NCBI GenBank assembly: GCA_016702505.1
Contig: JADJDU010000030.1
Coordinates: 248,001 to 312,000 of the forward strand
Direction: 5' to 3'
DNA: 64,000 nt
Source: Microthrixaceae bacterium
GTDB lineage: Bacteria > Actinomycetota > Acidimicrobiia > Acidimicrobiales > Iamiaceae
Shown: in pieces, positions 43,009-51,493 of the stretch
Layout: each line of letters starts with the position of its first letter
How positions within the stretch are numbered: position 1 is the stretch's first letter
The notes under the pieces: generated by a model
What the model was told of the DNA's origin: nothing
The model's input: only the letters and a program-made list of their open reading frames with translations
The model's database searches: none
Translations under genes and position numbers: made by a program

Positions 43009-43448
43009 GCGGCCGGTCATCTCGGGTGGTCGAGGTGGTTGACGAGGCCGTGGTGGTGGATACCTCGGCGTGGATCGAGTTCCTCCAGTCCACCGGCTCG
43101 GCCGTGCATCGCCGCCTGGTAGAGGCAGTCGATTCCGAGACCACCATCGTCGTGCCCGAGGTGGTGCGCATGGAGTTGTTGATCGGCGGCACCTCCGAGG
43201 ACTGGGCCGTTCGCCGTCGCCGAATGCTCGACACCTTCGACGTCGAACCGGCGGTTCCGCTGGTGGACTCCGAAGCGGCCGCCTCCATCCACCGGGCATG
43301 TCGTCGCGGCGGCGAGACGGTGCGCAACCTGCTCGATTGCCAGGTCGCCGCCACCGCCATTCGCATGGACCTCCCCGTCCTTCACCGAGACCGAGATTTC
43401 GATGTCATCGCCCGCCACACCCGGCTTCGGGTACTGGCCGTCTCCTAG
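43005..43448 (+). CDS. vapC: VapC-type PIN-domain ribonuclease toxin
   Basis: A 147-residue PIN-domain protein. Acidic metal-binding residues: Asp19 in VVVDTSAWIEFL, a glutamate in VPEVVRMELLIGG, Asp in NLLDCQVAATAIR and Asp in HRDRDFDVIARH. It cleaves RNA (tRNA or rRNA) when freed from VapB. GTGA overlap with vapB shows translational coupling. The pair is the only TA module in the 42-50 kb block whose frames are both intact. Confidence 0.9.
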   Translation: MSGRSSRVVEVVDEAVVVDTSAWIEFLQSTGSAVHRRLVEAVDSETTIVVPEVVRMELLIGGTSEDWAVRRRRMLDTFDVEPAVPLVDSEAAASIHRACRRGGETVRNLLDCQVAATAIRMDLPVLHRDRDFDVIARHTRLRVLAVS

Positions 43449-43473
43449 AGCCCAGCAGGACTCGCCCGCCGGC

Positions 43474-44490
43474 TCAGGCTTGGGTTCGGGCTCGGTTGTG
43501 GGGGCCGCAGAGGCGTTGGAGGTTGGCGACGATGGTGGGGCCGCCTTGGGCGTAAGGCTGGATGTGGTCGTATTGGAGGAAGGTCCGGGCCCGACAACCG
43601 GGATGACCGCACTCTGGGTTGGTTTCGTCGACGACCCGTTTCTGGCGCCGGGTCGGGGCACGGCGGCGGGGGCTGGCATCGATTGGTTGGCGGTTGGTGT
43701 CGACCAGCAGCAACGACACGAACGCCTGAGGCAACAACTGGGCTACGACGTGGTCGTTGATGGGGGTGCCGTCGGCCAGGGTGGTGGCGTCTCCTCGAAC
43801 GTGGATCACCACCTCGACGTCGACGTTGCTGCCGCCGTTGGTGGCGATCTCGGCCAGTGCGTCGGCGCGTTGTTAGGGGCAGTGAGCGCCGCGGCGCGGC
43901 GGACCGGGTGACGTGGGCGTCTATCACCGCCACACGGCTCCGGCGGTTGCGGGGGCGAGACGGGCGGTGATGGTCACCATCCCGTCGGGTTCGGTACGCC
44001 AGGACACGCTTCGTTCTTCGTGCTGACGGCGGGCGATCGTCTCGGGGTCTTCGTTGCGTTGGGACCACGCCGCGATCGCAGCCCCGAGCCGCCCAGCCGG
44101 GTTGGTGACCGCCAGATGCAACAAGACGTCAACGTTGGATTCGGCGAGGTGAGGGACCAGCACCCTGGCTTTGGCGTAAGAGACATCACCATTAGCCATC
44201 GCCTCAGCCAACGCCGGGTAGGTGCGTAGGGCTCGGGCCACCCGGACCTGGGTGCGGGCCGTGCACACCTCGATGTCACACACCTCGGCCAGCCACGCCG
44301 CACACGACAAGGCACCCCAACGGGCCCACAACCCTCGGGCATCGAGCTCACCCACCAACACCAACAGTTCGAAGGTGCCCGCCGACAACCGCCCAGCCAG
44401 ATCGATGAGATCGGCCTCCAACCGCTCTGCTGGCACATCGGCCAGCTCGGTGGTGAACCGGTTGGTCGTGTTGTTCTCCGCCGTGGCCAT
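43474..44490 (-). pseudogene. DUF222/13E12-family HNH endonuclease with two frameshifts
   Basis: ATG 44490 follows GAGGAGG. The first frame reads MATAENNTTNRFTTELADVP, LDARGLWARWGALSCAAWLAE and LRTYPALAEAMANGDVSYAKARVLVPHL (DUF222), to RLAPATAGAV at ~43930. A second frame then gives VIDAHVTRSAAP, and a third GDATTLADGTPINDHVVAQLLPQAF, ending with the HNH nuclease CGHPGCRARTFLQYDHIQPYAQGG and LCGPHNRAR. These proteins are abundant, mobile-like nucleases of actinobacteria. Two indels near 43930 and 43855 break it. Confidence 0.78.
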
Positions 44491-44504
44491 CGCCATGCCT
44501 CCTC

Positions 44505-44523
44505 GGTCGAGCTCCGCTCGACC
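44505..44523. repeat. Perfect short hairpin upstream of the DUF222-HNH gene
   Basis: GGTCGAGC-TCC-GCTCGACC, an 8-bp perfect inverted repeat with 3-base loop, just 5' of the HNH gene. A second hairpin, CGCTGGCGC / GCGCCAGCG with a 10-base loop, is at 44631-44658. They are candidate regulatory or mobile-end structures. Confidence 0.45.
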
Positions 44524-44706
44524 AGCGTAAGAAGGCGGAGTGACAACGAAGCCACGAGCGAACCCGGAAACGAAGCTGACAGCGAAGCCGGCTCGAACCC
44601 CTGGCCGAGCCACCTCCGCGCCTCCGCCCACGCTGGCGCTTCCGCGGGCGCGCCAGCGTTCAGGTCCGCCAATATCGGTGACGAAGGGGCGCCGACGCCG
44701 GACTCG

Positions 44707-45015
44707 GTGCGGGCTACCGCGGTGACCGATTCCGGGGTGGGGCTGCATCGTGCCGACATCCTCGACGACTTCCGGTACTGCAGTCTCGAGCCCTACCCGG
44801 CTGCCCAGGGGTTGGTGATGGAATTGATCAACGTCGGAACCGGCACCGCCCGGGCGTGGCGGGACGCCCGGGAGCGACCTCGCATCGCCCCTGAGGTGCT
44901 CGACCACTGGGATGACCTGGTCGAACTGGTGGGTCTACGACCGCGTCATCTAGACGTCGGCTTGGACGTTGCGGGGTTGAAGGGTGACCGAGCGGGTCGT
45001 GGATCGCCCATCTGA
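44707..45015 (+). CDS. Possible short hypothetical protein (uncertain)
   Basis: A GTG-started frame of about 102 residues contains coding-like text (LHRADILDDFRYCSLEPYPA, AQGLVMELINVGTGTARAWRDAR, LDHWDDLVELVGLRPRHLDV). It has no recognised domain, no good RBS, and its 3' end overlaps the end of a lipoprotein gene on the other strand by 66 bases. It may be a remnant of something longer. Together with the two hairpins it is all I see in 44.5-44.95 kb. Confidence 0.3.
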   Translation: MRATAVTDSGVGLHRADILDDFRYCSLEPYPAAQGLVMELINVGTGTARAWRDARERPRIAPEVLDHWDDLVELVGLRPRHLDVGLDVAGLKGDRAGRGSPI

Positions 45016-45627
45016 ACTGTGAGCGGTGAGCGTGAAGGTGTGGGCACTCGAGCAATTGAAGGGCAGGGATGCCTCGCCGATGGCCGAGTACTCGTTGTAG
45101 ACCCCGGGTCCGTCGATGGAGATCGTGACCCCTTCACGGTGTTCTGTGTGGTCCACGCGGCCGTGAACTCCTGGAAGTCTCCATTGTGACAGTCGATCGA
45201 ATCCGGTGTGGTGAAGCTGGTGATCACCGGCGCAGGAGCCGCGACGGTGGTCGGCGACTGAGCGGCACCCGAACCACCGTCGGTGCTGCCTGATCCGCCG
45301 CCGGTGGTGTCCGTCGACACCTGGGCCTGGCCCCCATCGACTGAACCGACCTGTGGTGCAGCGACAGAGGCCTCTCCCCTGTCGGCCCCGACCATTGCAC
45401 CCAGCGATGCGACAACGGTCGAGCTGGGCGCCGTCACCACGGCCGAAGCAGGGCACCTTTGCCGCAGCCACCTTCGCCTGGTCGCCACCGGTCGAACACG
45501 CGATGAGCACGATCGGAACTCCGAGGGCCGGCCGAGGGCACACAAGCGACGAGAGGACCGGGGATCTACCGGCCATGTCTGCACGGGAGGTACGGGAGGT
45601 GAGATCTGGGGTGGTGGTGCTGGCCAT
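44950..45627 (-). pseudogene. Secreted Ig-like lipoprotein with two frameshifts
   Basis: ATG 45627 has AAGGAG at 8-base spacing. Frame one gives MASTTTPDLTSRTSRADMAG and a hydrophobic segment with lipobox VLIAC, then STGGDQAKVAAAKVPC. Frame two continues VVTAPSSTVVASLG and a Gly/Ser/Thr-rich linker to VITSFTTPDSIDCHNGDFQE. Frame three ends TISIDGPGVYNEYSAIGEAS and CSSAHTFTLTAHSSDGRSTT, an Ig-like beta domain with paired cysteines. Indels lie near 45450 and 45135. Cell-surface protein of unknown role. Confidence 0.65.
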
Positions 45628-45703
45628 GGTGTCACTCCTTGGACGGCGGGCTTGACGGCGTCTGCCCGTTCGTTGGGCGTCCTGACCGGCCAGGTCGGAT
45701 TTC

Positions 45704-45815
45704 CTTAGGAGGTGCGCCGGCAGGCGGACCGACCCACAAGTACGGCATGGCCAAACGCCGACGCGAAGCCTGGTCTGATCACCCCTCACAGCGACGACGA
45801 CTGGACCTATCCGCC
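45704..45815. repeat. Dispersed hairpin repeat R1, forward, degenerate copy
   Basis: CTTAGGAGGTGCGCC, AGGCGGACCGACCCA, TACGGCATGGCC, a degraded hairpin (AAACGCCGACGCGAAGCCTGGTCTG), then GCGACGACGACTGGACCTAT and CCG. Same order as 22621-22740, but the palindrome is no longer perfect. It lies between the lipoprotein gene and the TrmH-type gene. Confidence 0.7.
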
Positions 45816-45855
45816 GCTGCCTCCACCGAGCTCAATTTTCGGCCGGCCGGACCGC

Positions 45856-46552
45856 TCAGCTGTGGCGCTCGTACAGCGCGGCCAGAGCGATGGCGGCCGC
45901 GGTTGCGACGTTGACCGAATCGGTGCCCTCGGTCATCGGGATCCGGATCCGATGCGTGGCGGCGGTCATCGCCGCCACGCTCAATCCTGGGCCCTCGGCC
46001 CCGACCAGCACCGCAAATCCCTGTCGACCGAGCGCGAAGGGCACACGCAGCACGTGGCCCAAGGAGACTCGAGTGCTTCGACGGTAGAGCGGGTCTGCCG
46101 TGGTCGGGTCGAGGATCACGGCATCGACCCCGAAGGCCGACGCGTTGCGGAACAGAGCCCCTAGGTTCTCGTAGTCGTTCACCCCTTCGACGATCAGGAC
46201 CCGCCGTGCGTCGGCCACCACCTCCTCCACCGTCGCCGGCGTGGGTCGCGGGGCCACGCCCACCACACCCCGATGGAAATGCACCCCGGTCACGTACTCC
46301 CAGAGCCGACTCGGCGATGGCATAGACGGGGACGTCCTGGCCCACGATGGAAACGGCCCGGTCCGCGCTGTGCCGCCACCAGCGCGGGACCGGATGAGAT
46401 AAGGCGACTCGGCGAGGGCCTCCAGCGACAGCCAACCCTCCACCGTGAAGATCCCGGCGTTTCGTTCAACGCGCGCCCGCACGTTCGGTTCGCAGGTGCC
46501 GATAGTCGGCCAACCTCGGGTCGTCCAGATCGTCCACCATCACCACAGCCAT
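45856..46552 (-). pseudogene. SpoU/TrmH family RNA 2'-O-methyltransferase with about three frameshifts
   Basis: ATG 46552 with GGAAGG upstream reads MAVVMVDDLDDPRLADYRHLRTERA, then a frame change to RNAGIFTVEGWLSLEALAESPYLI, another to AVSIVGQDVPVYAIAESALG, and back to EYVTGVHFHRGVVGVAPRP. The catalytic SPOUT domain is intact from there: VLIVEGVNDYENLGALFRNASAFGVDAVILDP, SLGHVLRVPFAL, VLVGAEGPGLS and IRIPMTEGTDSVNVATAAAIAL (the knot). Such enzymes methylate rRNA or tRNA ribose using SAM. With frames repaired it is about 230 residues, a usual length. Confidence 0.8.
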
Positions 46553-46632
46553 CACGCCGAGCCTTCCAGGCCCGACAGTGCCGAGCAGAACCCGGTTCCA
46601 GACCCAACCGTTCTGGCTGTCATTCTGATCGG

Positions 46633-48193
46633 ATGGCCGACGACGATCTGACCCTGCGCTTGCGCGATGCGACGGCGTTGCTCGAGTCAGTCGCCGGGGA
46701 TCGCACCATGCTCGACGTCCTCACCGCCGAGGAACGGGCCCGCCTGGTGAACGCAGCCGGCGACGTGTTCTGCCCAGACGTGGAACAGCGTCGGACGTGG
46801 GCCAAGGCCCGACGGCGCCAGGCTCGGGCCGACAAGGTTGACCGCGAGGAGGAAGTGCTGTCCCAGACCGGGATCAGAGCTCTGCGGGCCAAGCCGGTCT
46901 TCACCACCCCCAATGTGTTCCCGCCCGAGAATGTGATCACAACCGGTGATGGCGACCCCGATGAAGCACCTGGACATCTCGGGATCAGTTCCGGTGGTCC
47001 CCGCCGATCAGGTGGCACCGCCGAGCGTCACTGCTATGTGTGCAAGACCCACTACAGCCAGATCCACCACTTCTACGATCAGTTGTGCCCGAGCTGCGGA
47101 GTTCAATGAGTTCAAGCGGACCGAGTCCGCCGACCTGTCGGGTCGGGTGGCTCTGCTCACCGGCGGAAGGGTGAAGATCGGCTACCAGGCGGGTATCAAG
47201 CTCCTGCGCGCCGGGGCCGAGGTGGTGGTGACCACTCGCTTCCCACGTGATGCGCGCCTCCGTTACGCAGCCGAATCGGACTTCGACCAGTGGGGAGACC
47301 GCCTCACGATCCACGGACTCGACCTTCGTCATACCCCCAGCGTGGAGGCGTTGTGCCACCACCTGACCACCACCCACGGGCGGCTCGACTACCTCGTCAA
47401 CAACGCCTGCCAGACGGTCCGCCGACCACCGGAGTTCTATCGCCACATGATGGAACTGGAGTCCGGTCCCCTGTCGAACATCCCGGCCCGGCTCGTGGCC
47501 TTCTCGGCAGCTTCGATGGGGTTCGCCGGCCCGAGATGCTCACCGTTGCGAGCGTCGGACCCGCCGCGGTCGAACGTCTCGATGAGGCGATCATGACCGC
47601 GGCGGAGATGAGCTCAGGCCGTCCTCCTGGCTGAGGACGCCGAGCCAATGCCTCATCTCTTTCCCGACGGCCGACTGGATCAGGACCGCCAGCAGGTCGA
47701 CCTTCGGGGGGCGGAACTCGTGGCGTCTTACCTGGCCGAAGTGTCGTCGGTTGAGCTACCGAGACTCAACTGGTGAACGCAGGCTCCGTTCGTCCTCAAC
47801 GCTCGTCTCAAGGCGCTGATGTTGCGAACGCCGGAGCGGGACAAACACATCGTGAACGTGTCGGCGGTGGAGGGGCAGTTCTACCGACGCATGAAGACGA
47901 CCCGGCACCCCCACACCAACATGGCCAAGGCGGCGCTCAACATGATGACCCGAACCTCGGCCGCTGACTACCAGGCCGATGGCATCCACATGAACAGTGT
48001 GGACACTGGCTGGGTGAGCGATGAGGATCCCGCCGACATCGCCGAACGGAAGACCTCCGAGCACCGGTTCCACCCACCTCTGGACATCGTCGACGGGGCG
48101 GCACGAATCGTCGATCCGATCATCGACGGAGCCAACACCGGCGTTCACGTCTGGGGTCAGTTCCTGAAGGATTACGCACCCACCGACTGGTGA
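46633..48193 (+). pseudogene. SDR-family oxidoreductase with N-terminal zinc-ribbon extension, several frameshifts
   Basis: ATG 46633 opens a ~155-residue N-terminal region (MADDDLTLRLRDATALLESV, ERARLVNAAGDVFCP, KARRRQARADKVDREEEVLS) ending in a Cys4 ribbon, CYVCKTHY..FYDQLCPSC. After a frame change near 47098 the SDR domain follows: FNEFKRTESADLSGRVALLTGGRVKIGYQAGIKLL, LDYLVNNACQTVRRP. Later pieces are in other frames: MLTVASVGPAAVERLDEAIM, EDAEPMPHLFPDGRLDQDRQ, and HIVNVSAVEGQFYRRMKTTRHPHTNMAKAALNMM (catalytic Y/K replaced context) to YAPTDW. At least four indels. Intact length would be ~520 residues. Confidence 0.7.
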
Positions 48194-48297
48194 TCCGCCA
48201 AGGTCACCCCGATCGACAACGTTGGGAGGTTCGGCCAAAGAGAGGCCTTGGGAGAATCGTCGCCCGGCCGCACAGCGAGCCATCTACGCTTTGGTCC

Positions 48298-48694
48298 ATG
48301 TCTGTGACGGCAACCGAGGCACGTGACCGTCTCATCGAAGCGGCCGAACAGGGCCACCTCGGACGACGAACTCGCCGCACTGGGAGTCGACCTACTGGGA
48401 ATCTTCGGCAGCACCGCTGCTCGCGAGTCTGCACAGGTGCCAGACACCGAACCTCACGACCTCGACGTCGCCGCCCGATTCAACGGCCCGGTCCGACTTC
48501 TCGAACTGATCGACCTGCTCGTTCGCACCACCGGATTCGATCGGGTCGACGTCGCTGTCGTCGACGGCAACCACCCCGTCCTCGACGCCGAAGCACCCGT
48601 AGCATCCTGCTCTACGAACACGCCCCGGGGCGTTCGCCGAAGCCCAGATGGCGGCGTTGTGACACCGTCGCACACCGCCTTCGGCGACGACTGA
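48298..48694 (+). pseudogene. MntA-like nucleotidyltransferase (antitoxin), frameshifted
   Basis: ATG 48298 gives MSVTATEARDRLIEAAEQGH, then a frame change to DDELAALGVDLLGIFGSTAARESAQ and EPHDLDVAARFNGPVRLLELI: the GS...DxD signature of a minimal nucleotidyltransferase. FDRVDVAVVDGNHPVLDAEAPV follows, and ILLYEHAPG in yet another frame. MNT proteins AMPylate their HEPN toxin partner. Its partner is the next remnant. At least two indels. Confidence 0.6.
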
Positions 48695-48711
48695 CTTGAA
48701 GCCTCGGCCGG

Positions 48712-49110
48712 GTGACACCCGCTCACTTCGACCACGACACGGTCCAACGCCGGCTCCGGCTACTGCGCGACTCACCGATCGGCTCACCTCCTCAGAGCAC
48801 ACCAGAGCGCAAGACCTCGACGTCGACCCTGCTGCGAGCCGCAGCGGAGCGCCTCTCCAGGTGATCGTTGACTTCGCCGTCGACGTCAACGGGCACGTCG
48901 CCGTGGCCTTGAGGGGAAGGCCCTTGAGACCGGACGAAGCTCCTTCACCGACCTGGCTGACTGCGGGGTCGTCCCTGGCGAATTGCCGAGAGGCTCGCTC
49001 CTTCAGCTGGCATGCGCAACGCTGGTGCACCAATCGCGACATCCGTACCGATCTGGTTGCCAGGCGGTCGGCCTGGCCCCACAGACCTACCCGGCCTTAC
49101 GTCGAGGCGG
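48712..49110 (+). pseudogene. HepT-like HEPN toxin remnant, frameshifted
   Basis: GTG 48712 reads TPAHFDHDTVQRRLRLLRDS, then in other frames LLRAAAERL, LQVIVDFAVDVNGHVAVALRGR, SFTDLADCGVVPGELAERLAP and the two halves of the R-x4-6-H active site (AGMRNA and ALVHQ). This is the DUF86/HepT order. Four or more indels. Adjacent to the MNT gene in the usual MNT-HEPN arrangement. 49111-49284 contains nothing further that I can support. Confidence 0.55.
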
Positions 49111-49284
49111 GTTGCCACCTACCCGTCCACCCATCGCTGACCACCGGTGACCTACGTGCGGGCCACATCCGCAGGCTGCTGCCTCGTTTCGAGTGTCCTT
49201 GTGGACGTGGTGCGGACCTGGACGACGTCCGTCGAGGTCACCAGTTCGGCCGAGCGGGCTTGACCAGCCGGGCCGCCGCCGTCC

Positions 49285-49320
49285 TTGTGGCAATGGGCTA
49301 TTCCCTATATTGTCCTAGGG
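49285..49320 (+). promoter_or_regulatory. Promoter/operator of the XRE gene
   Basis: TTGTGG (49285-49290), 15 bases, TATATT (49306-49311) resemble -35/-10 elements, and CCCTA-N8-TAGGG (49303-49320) is an inverted repeat placed over the -10 and the expected transcription start. The ATG is at 49322, so the message would be leaderless and the XRE protein could repress itself. Confidence 0.5.
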
Positions 49321-49321
49321 T

Positions 49322-49651
49322 ATGTCGACTGCATCGACCTCCGCTCTTTTGGCGTCCCTGCCGTCGAGACCGGGTGACCTCATCCGCGAGCGCCGCATGG
49401 AGCTCGGTCTGACGCAGGCGGAGCTGAGCGAGCTGGCTGGGATCGCGCAGGGCGACATCAGCAAGATCGAGAACGGCCACCTCGACGCACGCTGGTCCAC
49501 GGTCAAACGGCTGTCAGATGCGCTGGAGTCGGTTCGGGAGCCCAAGGCGAGCTTGGCTAACGGCGGCTACCGGCGCACCAAGCAAACGTCGGCTGGCGAT
49601 CGTTGGCAGCCAAGCGGCAAGGCGAAGCACACGGTCACGCGTTCCAAGTGA
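49322..49651 (+). CDS. XRE-family helix-turn-helix regulator
   Basis: A 109-residue protein with a Cro/C1-type HTH: LIRERRMELGLTQAELSELAGIAQGDISKIENGHLDARWSTVKRLSDAL (residues ~20-68). The C-terminal 40 residues are basic and probably disordered. It overlaps the GNAT gene by 4 bases (GTGA), so it is coupled to it. An antitoxin-like role for an XRE-GNAT pair is inference. Intact frame. Confidence 0.82.
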   Translation: MSTASTSALLASLPSRPGDLIRERRMELGLTQAELSELAGIAQGDISKIENGHLDARWSTVKRLSDALESVREPKASLANGGYRRTKQTSAGDRWQPSGKAKHTVTRSK

Positions 49652-50137
49652 TCCTCCGGCAGGCGCGAGCCGAGGACTCGCCAGCGTTCGAGGCGTTCGA
49701 CCTCGGTGACACCTCCGAACCATTTCTTGGCGAGGTCGCTGAGATCGTGGACGGCCTGTGGGGCTGGGTCAGCGATCCGACCGCATCCGAGCATGATCGG
49801 GTCGTCCTTGTCGCCGAGGAAGAAGGCGAGCTCGTCGGTGTCATCGCCCACCACCTGCTCGTAGACGAGATCGGCGACGTGATCGACGGCCACCGCTACC
49901 TCTCATGGTCACGGCAATCCAACGCCGGTACCAGCGCAGCGGGTACGCCACGGCGGTTGTAGAGGCTGTGCTCGACGACCTCCGCGGCAGCGGCGTGCGA
50001 ACCGTGGATTGGCTCGTCCACCCGAGGAACTAGGCCTCGATCGCGTTCAGCTTCCGCACGTTCCCGATGGCCGACGAGTCCAGTCCTCCAGAGGACCAGC
50101 CTTACGTGCGCTTCCTGCTGTCCCTGGTAGCGCAGAG
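49648..50137 (+). pseudogene. GNAT-family N-acetyltransferase, frameshift plus in-frame stop
   Basis: GTG 49648 reads VILRQARAEDSPAFEAFDLGD, VLVAEEEGELVGVIAHHLLVDEIG, to GHRYL. At about 49905 the frame changes to TAIQRRYQRSGYATAVVEAVLDDL (the acetyl-CoA binding R/Q-x-x-G-x-A motif) and VRTVDWLVHPRN, then a TAG, after which ASIAFSFRTFPMADESS continues in frame. So one indel and one nonsense change. Translationally coupled to the XRE gene. The 3' end is approximate. Confidence 0.65.
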
Positions 50138-50489
50138 GGCCTGGCGGCCCGGGCGTACCATCGCCCAGGTAGTCCTTAGGTCGAAGGGGAGAGGGTGTCT
50201 GTCAGCCAGAGAGGGGCCGAAGACCTCAAGCTCAACTACTACGGGCGAGAACTCTACCAACAACCCACGACGAACGCTCCGGCCCAGCCTCGTGAAGTCC
50301 TGACCCCTGTCAGCCGAGGGACTCAATCGACGTGTGTGCCCTTGGAACAACCCTGCTTGGCCAGACGCCAGCCTCAAAGGGCTGAGACCTGTCACGTAGC
50401 CGGAAGCCCTACGCCTCCGCCCTACACGTGTGTCATTTCTCGGATTTTGTCCGCGCCAATGTGGACGTAGCGTGGACAACGGCAAGGCG
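50138..50489. other. Intergenic region without recognisable gene
   Basis: About 350 bases between the GNAT remnant and the tRNA terminator. Short frames on both strands have no domain-like text, and no repeat copy was seen. It could contain decayed sequence from the adjacent disturbed block. Confidence 0.4.
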
Positions 50490-50524
50490 AAAAAGCCGTC
50501 AGCCGCCCCGGTGGAGCGGCTGAC
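50490..50524 (-). terminator. Intrinsic terminator of the tRNA-Val gene
   Basis: On the minus strand GTCAGCCGC, a 9-base loop and GCGGCTGAC form a perfect 9-bp stem (50498-50524), followed by GGC and a T-run (five T, 50490-50494). It lies 12 bases beyond the tRNA 3' end. Confidence 0.85.
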
Positions 50525-50536
50525 CTGCACGTTCTG

Positions 50537-50613
50537 TGGTGGGCGTAACAGGATTCGAACCTGTGACCTCTGCCGTGTGAAGGCAGCGCTCTAACCAACT
50601 GAGCCATACGCCC
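50537..50613 (-). tRNA. tRNA-Val (anticodon CAC)
   Basis: Minus strand, 77 bases including an encoded CCA. The acceptor stem GGGCGTA pairs with TACGCCC. The D-loop has GCTCAGTTGGTTAGAGC. The anticodon stem CTGCC/GGCAG encloses loop TTCACAC, giving anticodon CAC. The T-arm has GGTTCGAATCC. It reads valine GUG codons. An intrinsic terminator follows. Confidence 0.95.
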
Positions 50614-50724
50614 CGGGTGGGATGGAGGACGTTACCGCCCCACTCGCCCGAGGTGCCAACCATGTATGGCCTCGTCCCGACATCTGAGTGCTGGGGCCAC
50701 ACCGTTGCGACAAGAATCGCAACC

Positions 50725-51444
50725 GTGATCCAGCGTGAGGTCGACCTGGCCGCCCCCGACGGAGTGATGAAGACGTTCATCTTCCACCCCGAACACGGCG
50801 GCCCGCACCCGGTGGTGCTGTACCTGATGGATGCCCCCAGCATCCGGCCCGCGCTGCGGGACATGGCGTCTCGCCTGGCCACGGCCGGGTACTACGTGAT
50901 GCTCCCCTACCTGTTCTACCGGGGCGGGCCTTTCCGCGAGTTCGGCCTGTCCGACGAGGACATGCACACCCGCCAAGAGCTGATGGGCACCGTCACCCCC
51001 ACCAACATCGTGGGCGATGCCGATGCGCTGTTGGCCCACGCAGACACCGACCCGGCCGCCAGCCCGGGACCGGCCGGAGCGGTGGGGTTCTGCATGAGCG
51101 GAGGCCTGGTGGTCTCACTGGCCCGAGCCCGGCCTGAACGGATCAAGGCCGGTGCTTCCATCCACGGCGCATGGATGGTTCGGGACACATCGGACTCACC
51201 ACACCTCGGCCTGGAGACAGTTGAGGCCGAACTGCACTTCGCGTGGTGTCAGGACGACCCGCTGGCCCCGGGGGAACACCGAGACCTGTTCACCGGAGCT
51301 CTCGACGAGGCGGGGGTGACCTACACGCTCGACCTCATGACCAAGGCGGTCCACGGATTCGCCCCGGCCGGTCCGCGCTATGACCGCTACGCCTCCGAAC
51401 TGCATTGGGAACGAGTCCACACCCTGTTCCGCCGCAACCTCTGA
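50725..51444 (+). CDS. Dienelactone hydrolase family protein
   Basis: An alpha/beta hydrolase of about 239 residues from GTG 50725 (VIQREVDLAAPDGVMKTFIF); an in-frame ATG at 50662 is the alternative. The nucleophile is Cys123 in GFCMSGG, as in true dienelactone hydrolases, with Asp in CQDDPLAPGE and His in KAVHGFAPAG. The family hydrolyses dienelactone or related lactones/esters in ring-cleavage pathways. No catabolic operon is adjacent. Cytoplasmic. Confidence 0.87.
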   Translation: MIQREVDLAAPDGVMKTFIFHPEHGGPHPVVLYLMDAPSIRPALRDMASRLATAGYYVMLPYLFYRGGPFREFGLSDEDMHTRQELMGTVTPTNIVGDADALLAHADTDPAASPGPAGAVGFCMSGGLVVSLARARPERIKAGASIHGAWMVRDTSDSPHLGLETVEAELHFAWCQDDPLAPGEHRDLFTGALDEAGVTYTLDLMTKAVHGFAPAGPRYDRYASELHWERVHTLFRRNL

Positions 51445-51493
51445 CTCACTGGGCAGCGCCCCATTCACCCTCCCGTGGACCGTCGCCGGCAGG

